A stretch of 64,000 nucleotides of DNA from Sulfitobacter sp. HI0040 (lineage in GTDB: Bacteria > Pseudomonadota > Alphaproteobacteria > Rhodobacterales > Rhodobacteraceae). Shown in pieces: positions 45,153-54,438 of this stretch. The translations under genes were made by a program, and so were the position numbers. The notes under the pieces were generated by a model. That model was not told where the DNA came from. It ran no database searches and saw only the letters and a program-made list of their open reading frames with translations. The stretch spans positions 396 through 64,395 of the forward strand of contig NZ_LWEX01000079.1 in NCBI RefSeq assembly GCF_001634885.1, given 5' to 3'. The first letter of the stretch is position 1. Each line of letters starts with the position of its first letter.

Positions 45153-46698
45153 GATGCCAGCGCCCTCCCCTGTCGAAGACCCAGAATACCAGCAGCGCGA
45201 GGCTGAGCAGGATCAGCGCCGCCCCCGCGGCGGCCTCCATCCGGTAGGCTCCCATCAGGCGATACATCTGCAAGGGCAAAGTGGCGCGATCCGGGTCGGC
45301 AAAGAGGGCGATGACGCCAAGATCGCCTACCGACAACGCCGCGGCAAGCCCCGCCGCGAATCCGAGCCGGGGGCGCAGGCGGGGCAGGATCAGCCAACGC
45401 CAGAGCGCCCAACCGCTGAGCCCGAGCGTTGCCGCAAGTCGACCATAGTCCCGCAGGACATCACGTATCCCCGGAACGAGGCTGCGCAGGGCGAAGGGCA
45501 ACGCCATCATGGCGTTGACCAGCGCGGTCACGGGAAGCGCCAAAGCCTGTGGATCGGCCCATGGATTGATCAGGATGAACCAGCCGGTGCCGATCATCAG
45601 GGGCGATGCCGAAAGACCCAGCAGCCCGATCGCTTCGACCCGGCCACGCCCGCGCCCCGCGATCCAGCCCGCCATGGGCAAGGCCAACGCCATCAGCAAT
45701 GCAACGCTGAGCATGGCAACCCAGAGCGATGTGGCCGCCGCCTGCCAGACAGACGCCGGAACCTGCGCCAGCCCGGCGACGCCGCGCAGCACCACGGCAA
45801 GGATCGGCCCGAGCAGGAACAGCAAGGCGAGCAGGATCGAGACACCGTCCGCGAACCTTTGCGTTCCGCCGCGCGCATCCCACCGCTGTAGGGGCCTGTC
45901 CAGCCCCGCGTCGGGCGAGACGGAAGGCAGCAACCCCAGTGCAAGCACCGCCGCACCGCCCGCCAGAACAAGCTGCAGTAGGCTAAGCATCGCGGCGCGG
46001 CCCAGATCGAAATCGAAGCGGAACGCCTGATAAATAGCCAGTTCGATCGTCGTGGCGCGCGGACCGCCACCCAACGTCAGCGCAACCGCGAAACTGGTGA
46101 GGCAGATGACGAAAATGAGTGCGAAAACGCCGGGCACGACCTGTTTCAAAAGCGGCCATTCGACAGCACGGAACAGCGCACGCGGCGCAAGATCCAGTTG
46201 CGCAACAAGGCGGAACCGTTCCGACGGTACGGATTGCCAGGCTTGCAGCAGCAAGCGCGTCGCAAGCGGCAGGTTAAAGAAGACGTGGGCCAGCACCACC
46301 CCGTGCAACCCGTAGATCGACAGGCCCGGCAACCCGAGCAGGTCGAGCCCCGCATTGACCCATCCCGACCTTCCGAACACCACGAGCAACCCCAACACCG
46401 CCACGATCACCGGCAAGATGAAGGGTGCGCCCAGCAGGGTCACGACCAGCCCGCGACCGGGAAACCGCCGCCGGGCCAACGCGCGCGCCACCGGCACCGC
46501 CAGAACGACCGAGATTGCCGCCGACAGCAAAGCCTGAAGTATCGTGAAACGGATCGCGGCCCAATCGCTCGTTGACAGCCCGCCTGCTATTTCCGCCCGG
46601 CTGAGGACACCGGCAAACGCCGCCAGTATGGCCGCGACGACAAGCGCCGCCGCGGCCATACCCGATCTGGGGCTTATCGGGACAGCGCCGCAAGCCAT
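45139..46698 (-). CDS. thiP: Thiamine ABC transporter permease
   Basis: Fused two-module permease of 519 residues with about twelve helices. Each half has an EAA-type loop: QLDLAPRALFRAVEWPLLKQVVPG in the first, and AATLGLSGWALWRWLILPRLRPRLG in the second. This duplicated layout is that of ThiP and the iron/2-aminoethylphosphonate-type permeases. It overlaps thiB by 25 nt and thiQ by 14 nt, so expression is tightly coupled. Confidence 0.93.
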   Translation of the reverse strand: MACGAVPISPRSGMAAAALVVAAILAAFAGVLSRAEIAGGLSTSDWAAIRFTILQALLSAAISVVLAVPVARALARRRFPGRGLVVTLLGAPFILPVIVAVLGLLVVFGRSGWVNAGLDLLGLPGLSIYGLHGVVLAHVFFNLPLATRLLLQAWQSVPSERFRLVAQLDLAPRALFRAVEWPLLKQVVPGVFALIFVICLTSFAVALTLGGGPRATTIELAIYQAFRFDFDLGRAAMLSLLQLVLAGGAAVLALGLLPSVSPDAGLDRPLQRWDARGGTQRFADGVSILLALLFLLGPILAVVLRGVAGLAQVPASVWQAAATSLWVAMLSVALLMALALPMAGWIAGRGRGRVEAIGLLGLSASPLMIGTGWFILINPWADPQALALPVTALVNAMMALPFALRSLVPGIRDVLRDYGRLAATLGLSGWALWRWLILPRLRPRLGFAAGLAAALSVGDLGVIALFADPDRATLPLQMYRLMGAYRMEAAAGAALILLSLALLVFWVFDRGGRWHHAGT

Positions 46699-47651
46699 TC
46701 CTGCAACGCTTCGTCACGCAGGGTCGGCACGGCCTCCGTTTGGATCAACAGCGCCTTTTCGGGTTCGACCAGCGTTTCGAAACCCTCCGGCAAGCCGCCT
46801 TCGGGCATCACGGCGGGATACATCCAGTTGGTCGTGGGAAGGATGGACTGCGCCGCGTCGGAAACCATGAACCGCAGGAATTGCTCTGCGAGGTCCGGCC
46901 TATCGCTTGCTGCCAGTCGGCCAGCGACCTCGATCTGCATGTAATGCCCTTCGTCGAAGACGGCGGCCGCCTTGCTCGAATCCTCCTCGGCAATGAGGTG
47001 ATAGGCGGGAGAGGTCGTGTAGCTCAGCACCATGTCGGCCTCGCCTTCGAGGAAGAGGCCATAAGCCTCCGACCAGCCTTTGGTTACGGTGACGATATTG
47101 TCGGCCAGCCCTTCCCAGATCGCGGGCGCCTCATCCCCGTAAGCCTGCTTCACCCACATCAGCAGCCCCAGCCCCGGAGTAGAGGAGCGCGGATCCTGAA
47201 TGACGATCTTCAGGTCGCTGTCGGCCAGCGCGCGGAAGTTCGCGGGGGCATCGAGCGTATCTTCGTGGACAAAGGCGAAATAACCCCAGTCATAGGGCAC
47301 GAAAACCTCGTCGTCCCAGGCTATCGGCAGATCGTACTGGGCGCTGACATCGCTTTCCTGGAAAAGCCCCGTCTCTTTCGCGGCAGCAATCAGGCTGGTG
47401 TCCAGCCCCAGGACGACATCGGCATCCGTGCGGGCGCCTTCCAGCTTCAGGCGGGCCAGAAGCGCTGCACCGTCCCCCATGCCGACGAAATTCAGATCGC
47501 AGCCGCATTCTTCTTCGAAGGCTTTCTCGATCGCGGGGCCGGGGCCCCAGTCCGCCACAAAACTGTCGTATGTATAGACCGTGAGTTCAGGTGCCTGGGC
47601 GTAGGCCGCCGAGGCTCCAGCAAGGCCCGCTGCAAGTGCAAGATACTTCAT
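46674..47651 (-). CDS. thiB: Thiamine-binding periplasmic protein
   Basis: Solute-binding component of the thiamine importer. 325 residues. Signal peptide YLALAAGLAGASAAYAQ. The mature start PELTVYTYDSFVADWGPGPAIEKAFE is the typical ThiB opening, with further family segments LGLDTSLIAAA, VPYDWGYFAFVHEDTLDAP, DPRSSTPGLGLLMWVKQAYG and SYTTSPAYHLI. SD AAAAGGAGG sits before the ATG and can pair with an upstream CCUUU, part of the riboswitch expression platform. Confidence 0.95.
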   Translation of the reverse strand: MKYLALAAGLAGASAAYAQAPELTVYTYDSFVADWGPGPAIEKAFEEECGCDLNFVGMGDGAALLARLKLEGARTDADVVLGLDTSLIAAAKETGLFQESDVSAQYDLPIAWDDEVFVPYDWGYFAFVHEDTLDAPANFRALADSDLKIVIQDPRSSTPGLGLLMWVKQAYGDEAPAIWEGLADNIVTVTKGWSEAYGLFLEGEADMVLSYTTSPAYHLIAEEDSSKAAAVFDEGHYMQIEVAGRLAASDRPDLAEQFLRFMVSDAAQSILPTTNWMYPAVMPEGGLPEGFETLVEPEKALLIQTEAVPTLRDEALQEWLAALSR

Positions 47652-47700
47652 CGCATCCTCCTTTTGCGGCGAAAGGGTGTAAGGTGGATGGATGTCCAGA

Positions 47701-47784
47701 CCTTCCCTCCGCCGGTGCTAACCGGTTCAGGTTCAACGGGTCCGCGCATCACGCACATCTCAGCCTTTCGGCCCCCCGAGGTAC
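47701..47784 (-). promoter_or_regulatory. TPP riboswitch (THI element) controlling thiBPQ
   Basis: On the minus strand: CTCGGGGGGCCGAAAGGCTG with AGATG, then ACCCGTTGAACCTGAACCGG, TTAGCACCGGCGGAGGGAAGG, the conserved THI-box order including CUGAGA and ACCUGA. Downstream, CCUUU (47676-47672) can pair with AAAGG (47664-47660) of the thiB SD around a 7-nt loop, supporting control at translation initiation. Confidence 0.95.
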
Positions 47785-47921
47785 TGCGAGAGGTAATATG
47801 AGTGAGACCAACAGGCAACAGTATTAATGAAACTTCGGCAGATGGGGCGAGATCGGCACCCTGCGCCCTACATGTGAATAGACAGCCCACCGTCGGGCCA
47901 ATGATTAATGAGGAACCGATT

Positions 47922-48731
47922 ATGAAAAGCCACTTCCTGTATCTTTCCACCGCCGCCCTTCTGGTTGGAACCGGCGTCAGCGCCCAGCAATTCCAGTACG
48001 ACGGCACGACCCTGGGTCTGTCTTACAGCGCCAACACCTTCGGTAGCGGAGGGGGCGAAGAGCCGCGTGTCTCCGCGCTCACCGCGGTGTCCTACGGCAA
48101 TTTCGGGGCCGAGGCCTATCTTGCCTACTCGAAAGAGAATTATCAGAACGCTGACTTTTTCGAGACCAACACAGCCGGGTTGCGCTTTCTCTACAGCTTT
48201 TCTGACGCTTTCGCCGTCGGCATCTACGGGCAGTACAACACGCGGGATCGCGAACCCTTCCTCGTGGGCTTCACCGGACCGGGCAACAACAATACCTCCC
48301 ACGGGGGGATCGAAATGCGCGGGGATTATCGCGGTTTCGATTACGTCGGATATTTCGGTGCGAGCAACGAAAAGAACACCGGCGGGGAAGACTGGTATTC
48401 CACTGGCCTGCACGTGGGTCGGGACTTCTCCAACGGTCTGAACCTCTTTGCAGAGGTGCAGTACGACAACTACCAGGAAACCACGACCACCATCGAAGAC
48501 GATGTGACGGCGGTAAAGCTCGGCATGACCTATGACATCGGCAGCGCCCTGCCTTCGATCAACCGCCCGATCTATCTGAAGACGGAAGTGGGCCGCCTGC
48601 ATTCGGACCTGCTGGACGAGACATGGACGCAAGGCAACATCACGGTCAGCATTCCGCTGGGTCGCGATGCCCCCGAGCCGCCTGCTTTCCGCGGCAAGCG
48701 TTCGCTGGCAACGGAATCGCCCAGCCTCTGA
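47922..48731 (+). CDS. Outer-membrane beta-barrel (porin-like) protein
   Basis: 269 residues from ATG 47922 with GAGGAA upstream. Signal peptide FLYLSTAALLVGTGVSAQ. The mature part is a run of alternating amphipathic strands ending in aromatic residues (GTTLGLSYSANTF, GNFGAEAYLAYSKE, AGLRFLYSFSDAFAVGIYGQYN, FDYVGYFGASNE, GLNLFAEVQYDNYQE), as in small outer-membrane barrels. The end is not the usual terminal Phe: the last strand is followed by a Pro/Arg-rich tail. It is similar in style to roseobacter porin-like proteins. Function and pore selectivity unknown. Confidence 0.72.
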   Translation: MKSHFLYLSTAALLVGTGVSAQQFQYDGTTLGLSYSANTFGSGGGEEPRVSALTAVSYGNFGAEAYLAYSKENYQNADFFETNTAGLRFLYSFSDAFAVGIYGQYNTRDREPFLVGFTGPGNNNTSHGGIEMRGDYRGFDYVGYFGASNEKNTGGEDWYSTGLHVGRDFSNGLNLFAEVQYDNYQETTTTIEDDVTAVKLGMTYDIGSALPSINRPIYLKTEVGRLHSDLLDETWTQGNITVSIPLGRDAPEPPAFRGKRSLATESPSL

Positions 48732-48809
48732 CATCGCGCCCCGCTTCCTGCGGCCCTTGGCAAGCCGGAGGCGGGGCAGTATGCCGTTCAACGAAATCGG
48801 AGAACGCGC

Positions 48810-49919
48810 ATGAGCCTCAACAGTTTCGGGCATCTTTACCGGGTCACCACGTGGGGCGAGAGCCACGGCCCGGCCATCGGGGCGACCGTGGATGGCTGCC
48901 CCCCCGGCGTGCCGATCGATGAAGGCATGATCCAGCACTGGCTGGACCGTCGCAAACCCGGGCAAAATAAGTACACCACTCAACGGCGGGAAGCCGATGC
49001 CGTGCGAATCCTGTCGGGCACGTTCGAAGGCGTCACCACCGGCACCCCCGTGCAGCTGCTGATCGAGAACACCGATCAGCGCAGCAAGGACTACGGCGAC
49101 ATCAAGGACAAGTTTCGCCCCGGCCACGCCGATATCACCTATTACCAGAAATACGGTATCCGCGATTATCGCGGCGGCGGTCGGTCTTCGGCGCGCGAAA
49201 CCGCCAGCAGGGTTGCCGCGGGCGGGCTGGCGCGCGAAGCGATCCGCGCCATGGTCCCCGACATGCAGATCACCGGCTACATGGTGCAGATGGGGCCGCA
49301 CAAGATCGACCGCGACGCCTTCGACTGGAACGAGATCGAGCGGAACCCGTTCTGGGTGCCGGACGCTGGCGCGGCCTCTGACTGGGCCGAATACCTCGAC
49401 GGCCTGCGCAAATCCGGAAGCAGTGTCGGCGCGATCATCGAAGTGGTGGCACGGGGTGTGCCCGTCGGCCTCGGCGCGCCGGTCTATGGCAAGCTGGATA
49501 CCGATCTGGCCGCCGCAATGATGAGCATCAATGCCGTCAAGGGCGTGGAAATCGGCGAAGGTATGTCTGCCGCCATGCTCACCGGCGAATCGAACGCTGA
49601 CGAGATCTCCATGGGCCCCAACGGGCCGGTCTACTCGTCGAACCACGCGGGCGGGATACTCGGCGGTATCAGCACCGGGCAGGACATTGTGTTGCGTTTC
49701 GCGGTCAAGCCCACGTCGAGCATACTGACCACCCGGAAGACGATCACCAAGACAGGCGAGGATACAGAGATCATCACCAAAGGTCGCCACGATCCTTGCG
49801 TCGGCATCCGCGCCGTTCCGGTGGGTGAGGCGATGATGGCCTGTGTTCTGCTGGACCACCTGCTGCTGCACCGCGGGCAGATCGGCCAGAATCGCGGCGT
49901 GATCGGACCGGAAGCCTGA
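48810..49919 (+). CDS. aroC: Chorismate synthase
   Basis: FMN-dependent final step of the shikimate pathway. 369 residues. Three family signatures are visible: [18 protein letters not shown] near the N-terminus, [36 protein letters not shown], and the C-terminal [37 protein letters not shown]-type signal is weak, but the ATG is fixed by homology ([20 protein letters not shown]). The DMT gene follows 16 nt later. Confidence 0.98.
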   Translation: MSLNSFGHLYRVTTWGESHGPAIGATVDGCPPGVPIDEGMIQHWLDRRKPGQNKYTTQRREADAVRILSGTFEGVTTGTPVQLLIENTDQRSKDYGDIKDKFRPGHADITYYQKYGIRDYRGGGRSSARETASRVAAGGLAREAIRAMVPDMQITGYMVQMGPHKIDRDAFDWNEIERNPFWVPDAGAASDWAEYLDGLRKSGSSVGAIIEVVARGVPVGLGAPVYGKLDTDLAAAMMSINAVKGVEIGEGMSAAMLTGESNADEISMGPNGPVYSSNHAGGILGGISTGQDIVLRFAVKPTSSILTTRKTITKTGEDTEIITKGRHDPCVGIRAVPVGEAMMACVLLDHLLLHRGQIGQNRGVIGPEA

Positions 49920-49935
49920 TGCGAAAACCCCTCCT

Positions 49936-50874
49936 GTGAAGGTAGAGGATTTCTCCGCCCGGCCCGCACTTGGCGTCGGCCTCAAGGTGCTGGCGATCTT
50001 TCTGTTCACCACCATGTCCGCGCTCATCAAGGCCACGGCGGACGATGTCCCGGCGGGCGAAGCCGTTTTCTTCCGCTCGTTCTTTGCCATCCCCGTCATT
50101 CTGATCTGGCTCATCCAGCGGGGGCAATTGTCCCACGGGTTGAAGCCGGTCAGCCCGATGGGTCACGTCTGGCGCGGCCTGTTCGGCACGACCGCGATGG
50201 GGCTTACCTTCATGGGCCTTGGCCTGCTCCCCCTGCCGGAGGTTACGGCGATCGGTTTTGCCACTCCGATTTTCACGGTCGCGCTCGCCGCCGTCCTTCT
50301 GGGAGAGAAAATCCGCCTGATCCGTGTGACGGCGGTGGGGATGGGGCTGCTGGGCGTGATGATCATCCTCTGGCCGCGTTTCACCAGCATCGGGACGATG
50401 GAACAGACCGCCACCATCGGTGCCCTGCTGATCCTCATCGCGACGATGATGCGCAGCCTCGTGCAGATCCATATCCGCCAGCTGGTGCAAACCGAACATA
50501 CCGCTGCCATCGTGTTCTACTTTTCCGTCACCGCATCCCTGCTGTCCCTGCTGACCATTCCCTTCGGCTGGGTTGTGCCGGATGCGGAAACGGTTGCCCT
50601 GCTGATCACCGCCGGGCTGATCGGCGGTGTGGCGCAGATACTCGTCACCTCGGCCTATCGCTATGGCTCCGCCTCCATGCTTGCGCCCTACGATTATACC
50701 TCGATGCTCTTCGCCATCGTCATCGGCTATGTCTTCTTCGGGGAATTGCCCACGATGGTCATGCTGGCGGGGGCATCGCTTGTGATTATCGCCGGGGCCC
50801 TCGTCATCCTGCGCGAACGTCAGCTTGGTCTGGAACGGGGCAAGGTGCGGTCGGTGACCGATCCCAAGGCCTGA
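49936..50874 (+). CDS. DMT-family (EamA) transporter
   Basis: Predicted inner-membrane exporter of small metabolites. 312 residues from GTG 49936, ten hydrophobic helices in two EamA repeats. Recognisable segments are KVLAIFLFTTMSALIKATADDVPAGEAVFFRSFFAIP, LPLPEVTAIGFATPIFTVALAAVLLGEKI at the end of repeat 1, and PYDYTSMLFAIVIGYVFFGELP in repeat 2. It follows aroC closely and could be co-transcribed, but no substrate can be inferred. Confidence 0.88.
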   Translation: MKVEDFSARPALGVGLKVLAIFLFTTMSALIKATADDVPAGEAVFFRSFFAIPVILIWLIQRGQLSHGLKPVSPMGHVWRGLFGTTAMGLTFMGLGLLPLPEVTAIGFATPIFTVALAAVLLGEKIRLIRVTAVGMGLLGVMIILWPRFTSIGTMEQTATIGALLILIATMMRSLVQIHIRQLVQTEHTAAIVFYFSVTASLLSLLTIPFGWVVPDAETVALLITAGLIGGVAQILVTSAYRYGSASMLAPYDYTSMLFAIVIGYVFFGELPTMVMLAGASLVIIAGALVILRERQLGLERGKVRSVTDPKA

Positions 50875-50932
50875 TGCTTTACCCCGGCGACAGGGGGCTT
50901 ATGGTGCCCCGGAGAAACAAGGGAGCCGCAGC

Positions 50933-51541
50933 ATGTCCGACAAGACCCAACCCGACGACCACAAACAAAAGATGCAGGAACGTCAGGCAGAACAGCGCCT
51001 CAAGGTAGCGCAGCTGGAAGACCCAGAAAAAGGCCTGGTGCTGGTTCATACCGGGGCCGGCAAGGGGAAATCCTCCAGCGCCTTCGGCGTGGTGATCCGC
51101 GCACTGGGCTGGAAACAGACCGTGGGCGTCGTGCAGTTCATCAAGGGTAAGTGGAAAACCGGCGAACGGCTGTTCTTCGAACGGGCCGGCGGGGTGACAT
51201 GGCACACCATGGGGGACGGCTTCACATGGGATACGCAGGACAAGGAACGCGACATCTCCGCCGCCAAGGCCGCTTTCGCCAAGGGGCGGGAGATGATGGA
51301 GAGCGGCGACTATGATCTGGTCGTGCTGGACGAGATCAACATCGCAATGCGCTATGACTATCTGTCTACGGAAGAAGTGATCGCCGCGCTCGACGCCCGC
51401 GACCCGCGCACCGGGGTGGTGCTGACGGGGCGGGACGCAAAGCCCGCGCTTTGCGACTACGCGGACCTCGTGACCGAAATGACAGAGGTCAAACACCCCT
51501 TCAAAGCGGGCATAAAGGCGCAAAAGGGCGTGGATTACTGA
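50933..51541 (+). CDS. cobO: Cob(I)yrinic acid a,c-diamide adenosyltransferase
   Basis: Adds the adenosyl group to cobalamin intermediates in B12 synthesis or salvage. 202 residues. P-loop variant HTGAGKGKSSSAFGVVIRALGWKQ, then VVQFIKGKWKTGER, LVVLDEINIAMRYDYL (Walker B-like) and VVLTGRDAKPAL. CobO/BtuR type rather than PduO. No other cobalamin gene is in the window. GGGAGCC lies upstream of the ATG, and the SDR gene follows after 2 nt. Confidence 0.95.
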   Translation: MSDKTQPDDHKQKMQERQAEQRLKVAQLEDPEKGLVLVHTGAGKGKSSSAFGVVIRALGWKQTVGVVQFIKGKWKTGERLFFERAGGVTWHTMGDGFTWDTQDKERDISAAKAAFAKGREMMESGDYDLVVLDEINIAMRYDYLSTEEVIAALDARDPRTGVVLTGRDAKPALCDYADLVTEMTEVKHPFKAGIKAQKGVDY

Positions 51542-51543
51542 AC

Positions 51544-52317
51544 ATGGCAGAGCCGGAAGCCGACACGCAAAAGGTTGCATTGATCACAGGTGCGGCACGG
51601 GGCATCGGGCTGGCCACGGCGAAGCTCTTTCTTGCCGAAGGCTGGCGCGTGGCGTTGCTGGACCGCGACGCGGAGGAACTGGAGACGGCCTGCGCCGAAC
51701 TCGGGCCGGACACGCTCGCGCTGGTGCGCGACATTTCCAACCCGCAGGATGCGCCCGCCGCCCTGCGCGATGTACTGGAAAGGTTCGGGCGGCTGGACAC
51801 ACTGGTGAACAATGCGGGCGTCGCCGACTTCGGACCGATCGATGAAACGGATTTCGACCGCTGGCGGCGTGTCATGGAAACCAACCTCGACGGGACCTTC
51901 CTGATGTCGCAGGCTGCCCTGCCCGCATTGAAGGAAAGCCGAGGCGCATTGGTCAATATCGCCTCCATCTCGGGGCTGCGCGCCTCCACCCTGCGGGTGG
52001 CCTATGGCACGTCGAAGGCCGCTGTCATCCAACTGACGAAACAGCAGGCTGCTGAACTAGGTGAGTTCGGCATCCGCGCGAACTGCGTCTGCCCGGGGCC
52101 GGTGCGCACCAAGCTCGCCATGGCGGTACACAGCCCCGAGATCATCGCCGCTTATCATGACGCGATTCCGCTGAACCGCTATGGCAGCGAGAGCGAGATC
52201 GCGGAAGTCATCGTCTTTCTCTGCAGCCCCCGCGCAAGCTATGTGACGGGCCAAGTCATCGCGGCGGACGGTGGTTTCGAAAGTACCGGGGTCGGCCTTC
52301 CCGCCCTGCGAAACTGA
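51544..52317 (+). CDS. SDR-family NAD(P)-dependent oxidoreductase
   Basis: Classical short-chain dehydrogenase of 257 residues. Cofactor motif ITGAARGIGLATA, NNAGVADFG, catalytic Ser in ASISGLRAS, the YGTSK Tyr/Lys pair and the C-terminal GQVIAADGGFESTG. It begins 2 nt after cobO and is probably co-transcribed with it. The substrate cannot be told from sequence. Confidence 0.93.
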   Translation: MAEPEADTQKVALITGAARGIGLATAKLFLAEGWRVALLDRDAEELETACAELGPDTLALVRDISNPQDAPAALRDVLERFGRLDTLVNNAGVADFGPIDETDFDRWRRVMETNLDGTFLMSQAALPALKESRGALVNIASISGLRASTLRVAYGTSKAAVIQLTKQQAAELGEFGIRANCVCPGPVRTKLAMAVHSPEIIAAYHDAIPLNRYGSESEIAEVIVFLCSPRASYVTGQVIAADGGFESTGVGLPALRN

Positions 52318-52385
52318 GGACCGCAAAGCGGACTGGCCAGATCGGGGAATCGTGTTAGCCTGCCCTCTCCAAGGGAGGATTTCAC

Positions 52386-53333
52386 ATGAACATTAAACCT
52401 GTTATCGCCGCCGCTTTTGTCTTGGGACTGGGCGCCGCACCTGCCTTTGCGCAGGACTGCAAGAATTCCCAATGGGGGGCCGAGGATACGATCGGATCGG
52501 CCAACCTCGTCACCCCGGAACGCACGCTTGAGGCCACAAAGCTGATCAAGCAGGGCAAATCGATGCCGTTGGGCATCGCGATCGGGCCGGATACACCCGC
52601 CTTCCCGCCCCGCTCGCTCAACCTTCAGGTGGTGCAGCCCAATCAGCAGGGGGGCCAGAAACTTTCAGGCTTCGGCTATGAAGGGAACTACAACGACGAC
52701 CTTTTGCAGACATGGATCGGCATCGGATCACAGCTCGATGGTCTGGGCCATCTGGGGGAGAACGGGCATTATTATAACTGCCTCGACGAAAAGGAAATCA
52801 GCGCCATCACCGGTCTGACAAAGCTCGGCACGCATGCGGTGCCGCCGCTGGTGGGCCGGGGCGTGATCCTCGACATGGCCGCGCAGGCGGGCGTGGAGGT
52901 CATGGAAGCAGGCCAGAGCTTCGGCTCCGAAGAGATCAAGGCCGCCGCAGAAGCGCAGAACGTCGAACTGCGCGAGGGTGACATCGTTCTGTTCTATACC
53001 GGCTGGACCGACGGCATGCTGGAAAGCAACCCGGCCCTCTGGGGCCAAGCCGAGCCGGGCCTCACCAACGAGGGAGCGGTCTACATGGCGTCGCTGAACC
53101 CGATTGCCGTCGGGGCCGATACATGGGGGCTGGACGCCGTGCCGCCGGCCGAAGGTGACAAGGTGTTCTACGGCCATGTCACGCTCCTGAAGGAAAACGG
53201 GATCTATATCCTCGAGACGATGAACGTGGGCCCGCTGCTGGAGGAAGGTGTGAACGAGTTCATGTTCGTACTGGGGCAGCCACGGATCATCGGATCGGTT
53301 CAGGCGATGATCAATCCGGTGGCCTTGTATTGA
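52386..53333 (+). CDS. Periplasmic cyclase-family (kynurenine formamidase-like) protein
   Basis: Metal-dependent hydrolase fold (PF04199, cyclase family) exported by a Sec signal (VIAAAFVLGLGAAPAFA). 315 residues. The metal-site stretch reads GSQLDGLGHLGENGHYYN; compared with the usual HGTHxDxPxH, the first His is replaced by Gln while Asp and the later His remain, a form I associate with the periplasmic, larger subgroup. VGRGVILDMAAQAG and IVLFYTGWTDGM are further family segments. The substrate is unknown. A strong terminator follows. Confidence 0.82.
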   Translation: MNIKPVIAAAFVLGLGAAPAFAQDCKNSQWGAEDTIGSANLVTPERTLEATKLIKQGKSMPLGIAIGPDTPAFPPRSLNLQVVQPNQQGGQKLSGFGYEGNYNDDLLQTWIGIGSQLDGLGHLGENGHYYNCLDEKEISAITGLTKLGTHAVPPLVGRGVILDMAAQAGVEVMEAGQSFGSEEIKAAAEAQNVELREGDIVLFYTGWTDGMLESNPALWGQAEPGLTNEGAVYMASLNPIAVGADTWGLDAVPPAEGDKVFYGHVTLLKENGIYILETMNVGPLLEEGVNEFMFVLGQPRIIGSVQAMINPVALY

Positions 53334-53355
53334 GCGACCCCGGTACTGAAGACAG

Positions 53356-53382
53356 AAGGCCGGGCGATGATCGCCCGGCCTT
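53356..53382 (+). terminator. Intrinsic terminator after cyclase-family gene
   Basis: Perfect 12-bp stem (AAGGCCGGGCGA with TCGCCCGGCCTT), loop TGA, followed by TT, beginning 23 nt after the stop codon. Confidence 0.87.
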
Positions 53383-53444
53383 TTGGTTTCTTGTCTTACC
53401 GGATTTGCCCGCCTCTGCCCTTGTTCGCAGCGGCAATCGCGGGA

Positions 53445-53474
53445 GCCTCCGGCGGGGATTTTCCGCCATTTGGA
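53445..53474 (+). repeat. Dispersed intergenic repeat, copy E (degenerate)
   Basis: GCCTCCGGCGGGGATTTTCC then GCCATTTGGA. The 5' GC block matches copies A and B, and the rest has drifted. It lies between the convergent cyclase-family and ilvE genes. Confidence 0.45.
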
Positions 53475-53476
53475 AG

Positions 53477-53498
53477 CGGGCGGCGGGATCGCCGCCCG
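53477..53498 (-). terminator. Hairpin after ilvE
   Basis: 9-bp GC stem (CGGGCGGCG with CGCCGCCCG), 4-nt loop, 11 nt past the ilvE stop on the minus strand. It lacks a T run, so it may be a weak terminator or a 3'-end stabiliser. Confidence 0.5.
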
Positions 53499-53508
53499 AG
53501 AGGTGATT

Positions 53509-54378
53509 TCAGGTGCGGACCAGCTTTTCGTAGCTTTCCGAGATGTCGCGGGTCATGGAACCCACCTCGAAGTTGTAGTCGCCGATCTGGCCCACGGGCG
53601 TAACCTCGGCGGCGGTGCCGGTCAGCCAACACTGTTCGAAACCTTCCAGTTCTTCGGGCATGATATGGCGTTCGTGTACCTTGATCTGCTTGTCCCGCAG
53701 CATGCCGATCACCGTCTGGCGGGTGATCCCATTGAGGAAGCAGTCCGGATCGGGGGTATGCACCTCGCCATCCTTGACGAAGAAGATGTTGGCGCCGGTC
53801 GCTTCGGCCACGTAGCCGCGGTAATCGAACATCATGGCATCCGAACAACCCTTTGCCTCTGCGGCGTGCTTGGACATCGTGCAGATCATGTAGAGGCCCG
53901 CGGCCTTCGCGTGGGAGGGGATCGTTTCCGGCGAGGGGCGCTTCCACTTGGAGATGTCGAGCTTGGCGCCTTTCATCTTGGCGTCGCCGTAGTATGCACC
54001 CCATTCCCAGGCGGCGATTGCCAGCCGGACCGGGTTGCGCGCCGAAGCCACGCCCATGTCCTCGCCCGCGCCGCGCCATGCGATTGCGCGCACATAGGCA
54101 TCCTGCAGGCCCGAAGCTTGCAGAACCTCGAGCTTGGCCGCCTCGATTTCGTCAACCGTGTAGGGGATTTCAAAGTCGATCATCTGGGCCGAGCGCTTGA
54201 GCCGTTCGGAATGTTCGCGGCTCTTGAAAATCTTGCCGCCATAGGCCCGTTCACCTTCGAAGACGGAAGAGGCATAGTGCAGGGCGTGGGTCAGGATATG
54301 GACGTTGGCCTCGCGCCAGTCGACCATCTTGCCATCCATCCAGATGTATCCGTCCCGATCATTATATGCGCCTGCCAT
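53509..54378 (-). CDS. ilvE: Branched-chain amino acid aminotransferase
   Basis: PLP fold-type IV transaminase for the last step of Leu, Ile and Val synthesis. 289 residues from ATG 54378 (GGAAGGAAACG upstream). LHYASSVFEGERAY at the N-terminus, the Lys in IPSHAKAAGLYMICTMSKHAA (about residue 152) for PLP, EATGANIFFVKDG, and the FLNGITRQTVIGML and TGTAAEVTPV phosphate-binding segments. It is divergent from petP across a 162-nt control region. Confidence 0.96.
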   Translation of the reverse strand: MAGAYNDRDGYIWMDGKMVDWREANVHILTHALHYASSVFEGERAYGGKIFKSREHSERLKRSAQMIDFEIPYTVDEIEAAKLEVLQASGLQDAYVRAIAWRGAGEDMGVASARNPVRLAIAAWEWGAYYGDAKMKGAKLDISKWKRPSPETIPSHAKAAGLYMICTMSKHAAEAKGCSDAMMFDYRGYVAEATGANIFFVKDGEVHTPDPDCFLNGITRQTVIGMLRDKQIKVHERHIMPEELEGFEQCWLTGTAAEVTPVGQIGDYNFEVGSMTRDISESYEKLVRT

Positions 54379-54407
54379 GTCGTTTCCTTCCCAAATTACA
54401 TGGTATG

Positions 54408-54438
54408 TATTGCAATAGTTGCGCAAAAGGGCGCGCAA
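54408..54438. promoter_or_regulatory. Palindromes in the ilvE-petP divergent region
   Basis: Two adjoining palindromic sites: TATTGCAATA at 54408-54417 (perfect) and TTGCGC-N8-GCGCAA at 54419-54438. MarR-type proteins commonly bind TTGC...GCAA palindromes and regulate their own divergent promoters, so PetP is the natural candidate ligand. Inferred from symmetry only. Confidence 0.4.

Noticed and set aside
47868-50114. 748-codon frame on the minus strand across the barrel protein, aroC and the DMT gene
   Set aside because: It is antisense to three well-supported genes including aroC. The translated sequence is His/Arg/Gly-rich shadow sequence without domains.
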